From Conus ventricosus (Eukaryota; Mollusca; Gastropoda; Neogastropoda; Conidae), in NCBI GenBank assembly GCA_018398815.1, contig CM031595.1:137698945-137762944 (forward strand): a stretch of 64,000 nt of DNA, in the 5' to 3' direction. Within the stretch, counting starts at the first letter, position 1. Every line of letters begins with the position of its first letter. Shown here piece after piece: positions 36,301 to 49,100 of this stretch. Under the pieces are notes generated by a model. That model was not told the DNA's origin. It saw only the letters and a program-made list of their open reading frames with translations, and did not search any database. A program made the translations under genes and the position numbers.

Positions 36301-39300
36301 GAGATGGAATTGGTGATCGAACTGCCGAGTTGAACACTGTTCTGTGTGCGTTCATAGCTGAACATTGTTTGCCGTTTTCAATTGGATTTGATTTCGTTGA
36401 ACTGGGAAAACAGTTGAAAGTTATTCTTTGACAATTAAAAAGGGACAATTTTGCTGATAACTTTCAGCAAGATCAGCATGCATCAGATCTGTATCCAGAA
36501 GATGGTCCCCGCACTTACACCCGTATGCATTTATGGAGGCGGTAACTGTCTCACAAGAAGAGCCTCAGTATTAGCCTGTGCAGTGAAGATTTGCACTTGG
36601 AAATGTTGTGCCAGAATTGTTATGGAACTGGCACTGAAGAAGATCACTTTTTTCCAAATTTCTAAACGCATCAGACTTTCCTAAATCACAAAGGTTTCTC
36701 ATTCCTGACTTTTAAAACAGGATGATTGACCATGAAAAATTAAGCTTTTTTAAGAGGAAAAAGGGCTGCAACGTGATGAACTCGTATTTGGGGCATTTGG
36801 AAAGTGCATACTGTTGCCAGTGTTTCCAACGGGTCTCTCCATATGGCCTACCCACTTTTGGGGGGTAAAAACGCCGTCCCCCTTTCTCAACCACTTCCCC
36901 CGAAAAAACTTCTTCCAGGAAAAAATTACCAGGGAAAAAAGTCGGTATGGGTGGGTCACGGAAAAGGGGAAAAAGGAAACGGCTGTTCGAGAAATTTTCT
37001 TGTTTTGAGTCGCGGGAGTTTACAGTGCAGAGACCAACTGTGAATAGGTAGGGAAAGAATGTTTTCTGCAGGCCGCTCCCCACCGCCAGCTAACCGCACT
37101 GATTGGGCCAACTGAATGTCTCTTCCCTAGCTGTCGGCAGCAATGCTTTTGGGCAAGGTTGAGGGGCCCATTAAAAAGGGGGGCTGTAGGTTTGTAATTA
37201 GTTATGTCATGAAAAATGTAATATATCTGCACTATTGAGAACTGAATGCAAATTTCCCCAACAATTTTTTTAATACCAAACTCGATGGGTTTTTTTCTTG
37301 GATAACATAGATGCCGCATGAAAGCTTGTACCCAAGGGGTCGGGCAATATTAGAAAATAAAAACAAACAAAATTTTTGTGAAAAAAATGACGTCACCCTT
37401 TTCGGGGAATTTAATTTTTTCCATAGTTAAGTGCACACAAGTTTGTACATGCCTCGCTCAGACTACAGCAACAAAAATATTGGATTACAAATGGTGAAGC
37501 CTTGTTTTTCCCCTTTCACTAAGTGTCCAATAAGGAGGGGAAAGGGAAAGCTGGAAGGACCTTCCAGGTTGGTGGCACCGAACCACTTCTTGTCTGTCTC
37601 CAAAAAGAAAATCTGAAAAATTTCCCAAAGTTTAAAAAGGGCCCACCAAAAATGCATACTTTCTTTTTTCTCAAAAAACCCAAAAAAATTTGGGGAATCA
37701 TGTTTTGCTGTTAGATGGATGGGTGCAGTGCCAAGTGGCTTATGCCTTCCCTTGTTGGTACATCAGTTATAATTATTTTGCTCAGTTACAGTATCTTTCT
37801 TCTGAAATTTTTGACTTTGTAAGGGTAATCCCACAAATGACTAAAAATTTTTTTCTTTTTTTGTTAATGTTTATTTTTGTTAGGCATTGAATGTTTTGTT
37901 TTGAAACAAATGCAAAAATAAAGTCTGTTGTTTTGACTTTAAAAAATTGAGAGAAAAGAACAAAAAATATTTTTTTAAAAAATTCACACCAACTTTAAAC
38001 ATTTCCAGCACTGACAATCTTTGACCTTGGGGTTTCAAACTCAGTAATGAAACTTTGTAAAAAAAAAAAAAAACTAGGGAATGATGATTTTTTTATTATT
38101 TGTGTGAACTAAAACTGACAATGTCACACAGATGCGGGTTTTTTCGATAAAATTCATTTAAATTAACTCAAAGATTTGGGTCCAGGGGGAGTAAACAATT
38201 TAGGTCAAAAAAACGTATCTGCATTTGTTTGTGCAGAAAAAAATAAACACGGTTAAAATTAATACTTTATTTTTGGCAGGTTTTTATTTCTAGGCAAATG
38301 CAATCAGGTTATTCTACCGATACAAAAGGAAGGTAAAGGTAGTCAAGGGCCATTTCGGCCGTATGGAGCAGAACGCTAGTTTCCACTCCTGGGTCATAAA
38401 AAATTTGGCAGGCCCAATACTCTCCCCGCTGCATTCACCTTCCCCCAACCCTGAAAGGGCAACCCATTTTCGCTGGAGGGACGGAGAGCAAATGGAAAAT
38501 TGTCTTCTTCTGAGAGTTGTCTTGTCACAGGGCTCCCGCGGGCAGGCAAGCCCCCAACCACTCAGCAAACCGGGGTCTCCTTCACAGTACCCTCAATTAT
38601 TAATGATTTTAAAAATGGTTATATTGATATTTAAAAATGTACATGCCAGATTTTTTAAAAATTTCTTCAAAAAATGTTTTTCTTTTTACATTGAGGTTTG
38701 GGAAATGAATCTCCGTCACCCAAAAATACAACTTGTGGGGATTAGTTTTTGTTGATTCATATTTCTTTTTCTTGCTAGGGCTCATTTACAAGTTGGGCTT
38801 CTGACCTTTGTTTTTGGTTGGGGTTTTTTAAATTTTAAATTTTTTTTGGGGGGATTAAAAAATAATTTTATTTTTTTAATGTTTTCTTCAATATCTTTTA
38901 TAATTAATGGGCCCACCACATCCCTCTAATGGTTGCAAGTTGAATCTCCCTAAACACTTTATGAAAAAAACGAATTTTTCGTTTTCTTTTTAGTTAATAT
39001 ATAATATATAGAGAGAGAGAGGAAAAGAGAGAGAAAAGAGAGAGGATATATTTATGATATATATATATATTTAAATATATATCATTCAAATGCTTTTAAA
39101 AACCACTGGGCCCTAGAAAAAGTTTTAACTAACTGTTAAAATGTTTTCCTTTTTTAAAAGTATACCAAATTTCCTTGAGAAAAAGCTCAGGGTTTTTTGT
39201 ATAGTTTTGGATATTTTCTAGTCATATTGTAATGGTTGCACTGAACGTGATGAAAAATTCACATCAATGGAATAACATTTTTGTGTATGAATTTATATGT

Positions 39301-39937
39301 TTGTAACAGTGTGTCCCCCTTTTTCTTTTATTTTTGCAAGGCAATCGTATTTGGGTTAAGTTTACCTAAAGAAATTGTGCTGGTTTTTATTTTTTTTTGA
39401 TTTAGGAAACAGTCGGGAAAACATTCCTGTTCACTTTCTTTTCTTAAATACATTCATACGAATTATAAAAAAACAGCTAAAATGTATAACGTACAAATCT
39501 TTCTGTAAATACAAATGTTTTTTTTGTGCTGTTTTTGGGAGCAATAGGGGTCCTAAAGTATGGTTTGCCAAGACAATTCAAAGTTGTTTTGTTCAGTATT
39601 CACCCGAAGGGAAACACTTTCATATAATCTATATAAAAAAAATGCATTCATATTTTTGCCCCCGCTGCAGCGTCGAATTTTTCGTTCCTACCTGTTTTTA
39701 TCTGTCTCTTTGTTGTGGTGTGTGTGTGTGTGTGTGTGGTGGTGTGTGTGTGTGTGTTTTGTGTTGTGTGGTAAGGGAAATGATTTACGAGACAATATTA
39801 TTGTGAAAGGACTTTAATTTGAATTTTTAAAACTTCTACAAAGAGAGAGCATCAAAAACTTTGTAAAAAAAAACATTTTTTTGGGGAAAAGGGGGGGTTG
39901 CTCCATTTCCCCCCGCCCCCCCCCCCCCCCCTCCTCC

Positions 39938-39984
<47 letters not shown>

Positions 39985-42641
39985 ATTAGGGCACTTCCCC
40001 TTCCCTGTATACCTACCATAAGCCAGCGCCCACTTCACCAACATTTTCCTCTCATCCCCCACACCTCCAAAAGGGGCTGTCTATGCCCACCCGCTTAGCA
40101 TTGCAGTATTACTGACTAGGCACAGCTGTTTGTTTCAACTTTTCTTTTATATGGGGGTTTCAGGTTTACGGGTCCAGGGTTTTTGTTTTTAGGTTTGGCA
40201 ACAGGGTTTCCCCAGCACCCATTAGTCATCTGTATGCCCTGTGCGCTTTTTTTTTGAATATGTGAATGTGTATGCAAAACCAGGTATACTATCACACAGT
40301 TAGTTTAGAGCAGACCAAAGATCGTCCCCCACCTTTGAAATACAATTTACTAATTAAGCCCTAAAAGGTTGCTTTTTGACCCAAAGCATAAAACAAAGTT
40401 TTAATGCGCTTTTTTTTATTATATCATTTCAGACCCAAAGTTGGGTTTTGAATCGCTTTATGTTTATTTTACAATGCGGAGGCACCCACTGTGGCTGTGA
40501 TTGTTGTAGGGATCCTGCCCCAAAGATTTCCTTGGGTATGTTTGCGTATGCCCGCTGTTGATGGCATTTTCCCCGATGCCCCAAGTCGCACGCTACTCCC
40601 GTTCCTCCTGTAGCCAGTTTTTTCTCAAATGACTGATGAGTAGGCCAAGTATCCCAAAATTGAAAGAAATGTAACACAAAAATAAAACTGATGAAGATAT
40701 TTGAATTCTGTTTTCTGCATGTTAGCAAGTGATTCTAGTTGCACGTTATGGATGCAAACCTCTAATTATGTAAGACTCCAATTTTTTTTTTCATACACTG
40801 TCATAAACCTTCGTTTGATTTGCTTGTTTTATCAAGTAGACCGTCTAGTACCAGTGACTGTCTGTTACAGGAACACCAGCACAAGCCAAATCTCGCTTAA
40901 CATTATCTGCTGGCCGCCGGAGCTCAGAGTCAAAAGAGGACTCTAAGGCGGAGGCATCAGCAGTGATGAAGGCACTGCAAGAGGAGAACCAGCAAGCTGC
41001 TCGTTTTGCTAAAGAATCACACCCTCTTCCTGAACCCAGAAAGGTAGATAGCCAACTATATTTCTGTGTGTGTGTGTGTATGCGTGTGCGCACATGACAG
41101 TACGTACACGACAGTCTGTTAATAAGAATGCGTTAAGTGGTCTGAGGTTTATAATGATCAAACAGTGTGTTTGCATGTGGGTAGGTTGACAGTTTTGTGA
41201 AAAAGCTTGTATCATTAATGTCTCAAGTCTCAGAATAGATTTTCCGTTAGTAGATGTATTCTACAGTCTCTATAGAGACCATGTTGTCTGCATGTAGTTT
41301 TACTATTCTCTTATATGTGTGTGTGTGTGTAGAGTGTGTGTGTGTATGTGTGTGTGTGCAAGCATGTTTAGCTATCAAAGATGGATTAACTAAATAGCAT
41401 CCTCATGCATGTTAACTCTTGACTTCCCATAAGAAACAGTGTGTTCTCAGTCCTCTAGCCCATAAGGATTGGCTAGAAATGAGCTAAAAATGAGTATGGT
41501 CATTAAAATAATTATATCTTTCTTGTTTGTTGATTGACTGCTTTGAAATTTGGAAGTTTATGGAAATGATGTTATTTTTTATACTGAAGCGGTCAAATGT
41601 ACCAAAAAAAAATTTTGAATGTCAGTATGGTAATTAATTACAGAATAATTAAAAAATGTCAGGTGTGTTCAATAAAGGTTGGAAAAATCAATGTGTGGTG
41701 TGTTTGTTAGTAAAACAATGCAGACAGACAGTCACACACATGACCATAGAAACAATACAAGTCAAAGAAAAATGTTAACTGACCTTTATGTAGTCTTGTA
41801 ATGACGTAATATACAGGTAAGAATCAGGGTCTAGCATTGTAAGCCTTTCGGCGTATATACGCCGATTCATAGACCCCCATACGCCGATTTCGATTGAGCG
41901 TACGCCGAAATCGTTTTTATCGCGAAAAAAAAAAATTCGCATCCGGCGCGCTTCTTATTCGGTACGCTGTCGCCTATTCCAAATCGGTCGGGTTCGCCGC
42001 CATCTTTGTACACTTTCCCTTGTCAACTTACAGCAGCGAGTATCATGGCGCGAAGAGTCGAAGTTGTTCAACGCGGAAAGCCGTTTTCTGACCAAGGATG
42101 CCGCTACCAATGGAGATGGGACTGGCTTGATGCCGATTTTGTCATTTTCGACGACGACGGAAATGAAAAGAGCAAGTGCCAATATGGTGAATTTTTCAGG
42201 AAACTGACTTGTGCTGGCAAGGCCCATTGCACGTTGTGCGATAAAGGAGATCGCGTACTCAAACAAAGGTTTCGTTGCGCTGAAAAACCACTGCGAGAAA
42301 GGGTGAAGAACAAGTGGAGATGGGAATGGCTCCCTCCCCTCCCCCCTCCCCTCCCCTCCCCCCCCCCCCCCCACCCTGTTGCCGCTTACTCGTCTCCGTC
42401 CCCTTCCCGACCCCCCCCCCCCCCCCCCAGTCTCTCTCTCTTGATGCTTACTCCTCTCCTTTATCACCTACCCCCCCCCCCCCCCCACCCCCCATCAGTT
42501 CTACCTACCTCTCACTGTTCTCCCATCCTTTTAGCTGTCATCAGTGTGGTCTGGCTGTTCAAAGCTGCCTGCAAGCGTACTCCCCCTTAGGTATATGTAA
42601 AAAGAGGAGGGGGGTGGTGTGTGTGTGTGCTGTCTGTACAG

Positions 42642-42718
<77 letters not shown>

Positions 42719-42866
42719 CTCTCCCCCTTCCCTCTCTCTCCTCCCCTCCCTCCCTTCCCTCTCTCCTCTCTCTCCCCCTCCCTCCTTTCCCTCTCTCTCT
42801 CTCTCTTTCTCAAAGAGCAAAGGACTTGGATGTCATCAGAAATCTCTCTCTCTCTCCCTCTCTCGT

Positions 42867-42897
<31 letters not shown>

Positions 42898-43017
42898 AAG
42901 TCATTCAAAAGAATCTCATTTTCACACACACACACACACACACACACAGCCATTCAAAAGAATATATCTCTCATTTTCACACACACACACACACAGTCAT
43001 TCAAAAGAATATCTCAT

Positions 43018-43058
<41 letters not shown>

Positions 43059-43079
43059 CGTTCAAAGAATATATCTCAT

Positions 43080-43114
<35 letters not shown>

Positions 43115-46100
43115 CATTCAAAAGAAAATCTCTGATTTTCACACACACACACACACTTTGATTTTCCAATTTGATGCCAGAAGAGGCCATGAAATGCTCC
43201 TAAAATTTCATAAAATCGTCTTCGGCGGGGGGCTTCGCCCCCCGGACCCCCCAGCGGGGCACTGCCCCTGCACCCCGCCAGGGCCTGGGCGGCCCCTGGA
43301 CCCCTGCCTCATTTTCAGTTTTTTCAGATTTTCAAAGTGTCACCCATGAATCAGCCTAGGCGGCCCCAGGACCTCGGCCGAGTAAGCCTAAATCACTTTT
43401 TCCAATGCTAGGCTCTGAAGAATGCAAGCACAGAAAAAAAAAAAAATTGCACAGTTCCTTGTAGGCTACAGTATTTTGCACAGTTCTGTTCACAAAGTCA
43501 CAGTAGGCCTATAACCACAGAAATAAAGTCACATGTGGTCAATGTTCATGTTCTGGACACAAGGAGTAGGATGATGAGCTTCATATTGCGTAATGACAGC
43601 GTACACAGGTAAGCACAGGTGGCGAATCTTCATCTGAAATTTCCGATTGTACGTCAGCTAAACTAACTCCAGTTTCCCACACACACATCGCTCTGCTGAT
43701 CATCTCCAAGCCCTAGCGCATGCTGGTTGCACAAAATCTTCGATAAATTCATCGAAAACATCGTTGTCGATATGTTGGAAAGACGCCATCTTGACCAGAA
43801 AATCTTGGAAAAAAACCTTCGTGAAAAAACTTCTTCAAAATCGCAATGTAAACAGCTAGGCTGAAAACCGCGGGCAGAAGGCGGAAGGCGAACGCTTTCC
43901 GGATGTCGTTAAACCTTCCTCTCTGCATTAGAGAGTTCTCACTTCCTTAACAACGGCTCCAAATAAGGCATGTCGGTTGTTGCGGTGTGGTGCGGTTTGG
44001 GACTGTGCGGCAGTTGCGGAACGGTGCGGTATGGGAAGTCAAGAGTTAAAGCAAGCGCCATTTGATTTGCAATAACCATTCTTTCCTCGCTTATCAGTTT
44101 ATTCACATACACTTGCAAAAGCAGTTCTGCATGTTCCAGTATTCATTTAGGTGGGTAAAACAACATGTCATTTAACAACTCATTTGTTTATCCGATGTAT
44201 TATAGCAGTGGGTACATATACATGAGTGCATCCTTCAGATCAGGCATAGGTTCTGAATCCTTCTTGACCCACAGTTCCAATTCCTTTGTGCTTGATGCAG
44301 AGTCGGCCCGGGTCGGGACAGTCCCAGGGATCGGTGCCATCACCCAAAGTGTCCTGTCAGGAACCCGAGAGTAGGGAGGAGGATGCCATGACGTCCATTG
44401 TTCAGCGAGTCTTGGCCATGGCGCCGAGGTCAGTGGTGCTCACAGTGGTGACGGAGCAAGGGGTTGGGGCTGGGGATGGTCCTCAGTAATTGAAGCCTGT
44501 AAGGACCAGTTCACATGCAATCATGTATACAGTATACATGATTGCATGCGAACTGGTCCTTACAGGCTTCACGTTCCCTGCTAAGCTACGTACGAGGGCA
44601 AAGTATACAGGGGGAAAATGAAAAAGTAAATGAAGAAGATTAGGAAGAGTGATTACTGATACTTATCATGAATGTATAAGATAAAATGTATCTGTTTGAA
44701 TGACATTTTTTAGGAATGGATCACTGAAGTGCATATTAATTAAGTTGGGGGTTGTGATGGTGATTTTTCATGCATATAAATAACAACTGTTTTTGCTGTA
44801 TTTGTGCGCTTATAAAACCAGCTGATGCTGACTTCTCCATTCTGTCAACAATACAGCTAACAAAAGTTAATGTGAAAGCTAGTTCATTTGTTCCTTTTTG
44901 TAAATTCCTTTGATTTTGGCATAGGGAATAACCACGTCACGACATTGCAGTATGAAATCAGCTAGGGTAAAATTTGTCTGTGGAAGTTTTGGAACTCACA
45001 TGCACCGACAGTTCATTCTACTCTTGCTGAAATTTGGATTTTCTTCTAATGTGAAACCTTCAACCTTAAGTGAAGAAAGTGTCAAGAGCAAAAAAGATTC
45101 CTGAAACACGTGATGAATTTACAGGAGAATTCTCCTCTCTTTGATAAGTAATGCTCCGACTGCAAATGCAATGTATGCAGGCCTGGCATGGGAATAAACC
45201 AAATAGAGCTGATGGGTAGACCAGACAAAGACAGAGAAGAGAGCCATGAGTATATTACTCTTTTTGTCAGTGACTGGGATGGTGTACTTGTGCAGACATC
45301 AGCGGGATCTGCTAAAGACATTGTCAAAGATTGATGACTCAGCGTCCAGTTCCAATGGACTGGACTCCCAGGCAACAAGGCTGTCAGTCCAACACCAAAC
45401 TCTGCCAAGAAAGCATTCACTGAGGTAGGGAGTGAGACAGCATTCTGCGTCTGGTGTTGTTGCTGTTTTATTTTTTTTTCATTTCGTTTTACATATTCTT
45501 TAAAAGCTGCCAGATCTTGATCTTTGGAATTTGGTTGTTACAGACATCCATAAAATATCTGGGACAGCAAGTTGAGAACCATAGAGAAGGTTGAGTGAGG
45601 CTATTACACTCTGGGTAGAGAAAAAAACTGTCTTTGGCAAGGTGATAATACCAGGTGTTTTTTTGTTATTGCTGTTAGTAGCAGTATCGTTTGGGTAGGC
45701 CTAGCTGCAGAATTGGAATACTTGCAATTCAATTTCAAAGCCAGCATGTACACATCACTTGCAATATGAATTTTTTTTATTAAATTGCATGGGAAAAATT
45801 GCATTACGGAAAACAGTATGACTGAAAAACAGTAGTAGTGGGGATAATGAACAAGACTTGTGGAAGGGATTATGATTGTATTTTGTTACATTTACCACTG
45901 GTGTAAGTGCCTCACTGTGTAAGCTCATCTGTGTGTTTTTATTTGACAGTTTCCTCTGGTGGCGTTGCATTTAATTGACTTGTGTTTTATATCAGTTAAA
46001 AACAGATCTATCCAGTCTTCATAAACATCTTTTCATACTATGTGGTTGTGTTATGATGCCATACAAAATAAAGATCCCCAATGATGTTTCACAGCTTGCA

Positions 46101-49100
46101 TCCAATTAGCATTCATCAGTGAATTCATTTGTTCATTCACTTCTTCCTGTATTGATTCACTTCACCAAAGTTCCTTGATGTTGGAGATAATCCTGTCATT
46201 CTTCATGACTGTGTCTACAGTCGGACAAGGTGGAGGTGCGAATAGAGATTGTGTCCAACTGGGGCCACAGGTCACGTGTGGGGCTGACAGAGATTCAGCT
46301 GGTGAAGAACTCAGGGTCGTTGATGCCAGTGCCCTCCACAGGGGTCACTGTACATGGTGCTCACTCCTCGTCAGGGCCTCCCTCTGTCCTTTTTAATGGC
46401 AGGGCAAAGGTGAGCAGGAGCTTTGGTCTGGGTTGGGTTTTTTTTGTTAATCAAGGTACTTCAGTTACTATTTGATATCGTTCACTTAAACTGTGTCTGT
46501 GTGCATGTATGATGCAAAGCTTTATGTTTATTAAACCATTTACCAATGAGTTTACATAATGTGTAAGATTATTATTGCTGTTTGCTACGGGTTTGAATGA
46601 AAACAAAGTTTAGTGGGCCTTCTCAGTAACGATCACAAAAGTCTTTCAGCTGGGTCTTAAATGATGGGGGTCTCAATTAAGAGTTTAAAAAAGTCCAGAA
46701 AATAACAATTATTTACCCCTTTAACAACTATACTGTATCAAGCAAAATGGACCAGACTACATTTTCTTGTGCAACACACAAAATGGGGTACTAAGTACAT
46801 GTCCATTTTTTTCTCTTTTAATCTAGTATCAAGTACAGTTTGAAGTGTACATTGGTGCTGTTTATGACTGACCATTGCAGTTTCTTACCATCTGTGAGGG
46901 TAAATATTGATAACACTTGACTGGGTCTTTTTCAGAACAACTATATAATTTGAAGATTGGTGGTAAAGGCCGAAACAAAAGGGGGGTCAAAAGGAAACAA
47001 AAGCAATGTTTCGACTCTCAGAGTCAGAGCTTACTCTAGAGCGCGGGATTTGTACAATCCCCCGAAAATCTGTTCCTTCCCGCAATTATGGAGTCTTAAC
47101 GCGGGCAGACTCCCGCACAGTTGCAGGACTGCCCGCCCTGTTCACTGATCATTGTGGGCGCTCGTTTGTCGTCTGCTTGAAAAACTGAAACTAGAACTGA
47201 GCAGGAGCGAATGATTTCTTGATATTTCATTGGCTGTTAGTGTAAATCGACCAATCAGCGGCGTTCAACTCCTCCTTCTCGATCACCGACGAGCAGTTGC
47301 GAGAGTTTAAGACGCCATATTGGATATTTTCCCAAAAATGAAGCGTGCACCACCCTATTTGACTTCGACCTTTCGTGGAAGAAAAGTGAAAAAAAAAAAG
47401 ATTCTGTGCCATGCGAGGGTGAAGAAGATCAAAAGAAACCGCGACTACATCCTATAGCTTGGAAAGCAGCCCGAAAAGAGTGCCAGTGCAAGTGAACCCC
47501 GGTTTCAAAAAGATTGGCTGAAGAAGGGCCGGGGGGGGGGGGGGGGGGGGGGCGGGCTTTTTTGATTATGAGGGGGGGGATGCCCCCTTTTTAAAAAATT
47601 TCCTAGATTAAGCTTGAGAGTCTTTTTCAAGTGACATAAACAGGACACAGGAATTGTTTAAAAAAATTTGAAGTGACAAGAACTCAAAAACACCCACACC
47701 ACCAAAAAAAAAAGGGTAAGAAAGGTGAGTAAATGGAAATCTGGGTTTGAAAGTAGAGGGTTGTTGCTGGGAGGGAGGGGGCAAAGAGGGGGGGGGGAAA
47801 AGGGGAGGAAAAGGCAAAAAAAAAACCAACAAAAAACCCAACAACTTGCACACACAAAACTCTTTCTCCCCCCCCCCCCCAAAAACCCCCACCCAACAGG
47901 TTACCTTGCATGCACAAATGCAGGCACACAACCACGCCCCCGTGCGGCCACACACACACACATACACACACACACCACACACACACACACCAATGCGCGC
48001 TCCCCCGCATTTACCCATCTGCACACATATACATCATAGAGAGGGGAGAGAAAGAGGGGGTGGGGGAAGGGGGGGGGGGGTGTGAAGCACGTTTTCAATC
48101 ATAATGATATGCATACCTTAGGGTGTCTAGGCATATATGATATATACATGCACAACCGCAATTTTTTTTTACTCAAAAAACATTTTTTACAAAAAACAAC
48201 AAGGGTAGGGTAGTCTTGAAGACCACAAACAAACAACCTATGTACACCTATCCTAGCAACGTGCCGCTAGAGATAGGTGTACATAGCTTGTTTGTTTGCA
48301 CGTGTGTGTGTTTGCCTGCATTTGTGCATGCAAGGTTACCTGTTGGGTGTGGTGGTTTCGGGGGGGGTGGTGGGGGGGGGGGGGAGTTGTGTGTGTGCAA
48401 GTATCTGGGATTTTTGGTTTGTTTTTTGTTGTTGTTTTTTCCTTTCCCCTTCCCCGTCCCTCTTTGCCCCCTCCCTCCCAGCAACAACCATCTACTTTCA
48501 AATCCAGATTTCCTCCGATTTCTATTCACTCACCTTTCTTAGCCTGTGTCTACCCAGCCTCCCCCCCCCCTTTTTTGTGTGTGTGTTTTTTTTTGAGTTC
48601 TTGTCACTTCAAATTTTTTTAAACAGTTCCTGTGTCCTCAGTTTCATGTCACTTGAAAAAGACTCTTAAGAGTCGAAACGTTGTGTATTGCTTTTGTTTC
48701 CTTTTGACCCCACTTTTGTTTCGGTCTTTACCACCTATCTTCAAATTATTAGTATTTCATCTTGTGAGGGTTCAGTTTTTCTGTACTGACTCATTTCTGG
48801 GTTGCCAGGGTTCAACTTATCTGTGCTGACTCAGACCTTGGTCACGTTGGTCAGTGTGACCTAAGTCATATTCATATAATCTACATTAAAGTTTGAGTGG
48901 CTGTTGTGGATTTAGCTTCAACCGGGGCCACTGAATCATTCACAGTAATGTTAAATGTGCTGTCCTATATCATTTTCACCTACTGTTGTTATTAGTAACA
49001 CTTGATACAAGGTGGACAAAATATTTTAAACCCACCAGCTGCTGTGGTGAAGTGGTTAGCATTGCAGATTCACAGCTGGGAGGTCATGGGTTCGATTCCC

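Larger units (their letters stand above)
41825..43417 (+). mobile_element. DNA transposon relic with CAGGG termini and 6-bp TSD (element 3)
   Basis: Left end CAGGGTCTAGCATTG and right end CAATGCTAGGCTCTG are inverted repeats with two mismatches over 15 bases. AAGAAT flanks both ends (41819-41824 and 43418-43423). Near the left end is the palindrome CGGCGTATATACGCCG (41849-41864), with further TACGCCGA repeats. Near the right end is a GC-rich hairpin-like segment (GGGGGGCTTCGCCCCCCGG, about 43226) like that of element 1. The interior has a zinc-finger ORF start and long simple repeats in place of a transposase. Confidence 0.85.

Noticed and set aside
35669..36520. A fourth element of the 6-bp TSD group
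   Set aside because: hAT-like motifs are present, but I could not find a right end or any target-site duplication.
42559..43349. Ser/Leu/His/Thr-rich ORFs of up to 273 codons
   Set aside because: They cross (CT)n and (CA)n arrays inside a transposon relic. Only the first ~85 codons of one frame carry a finger-like motif.
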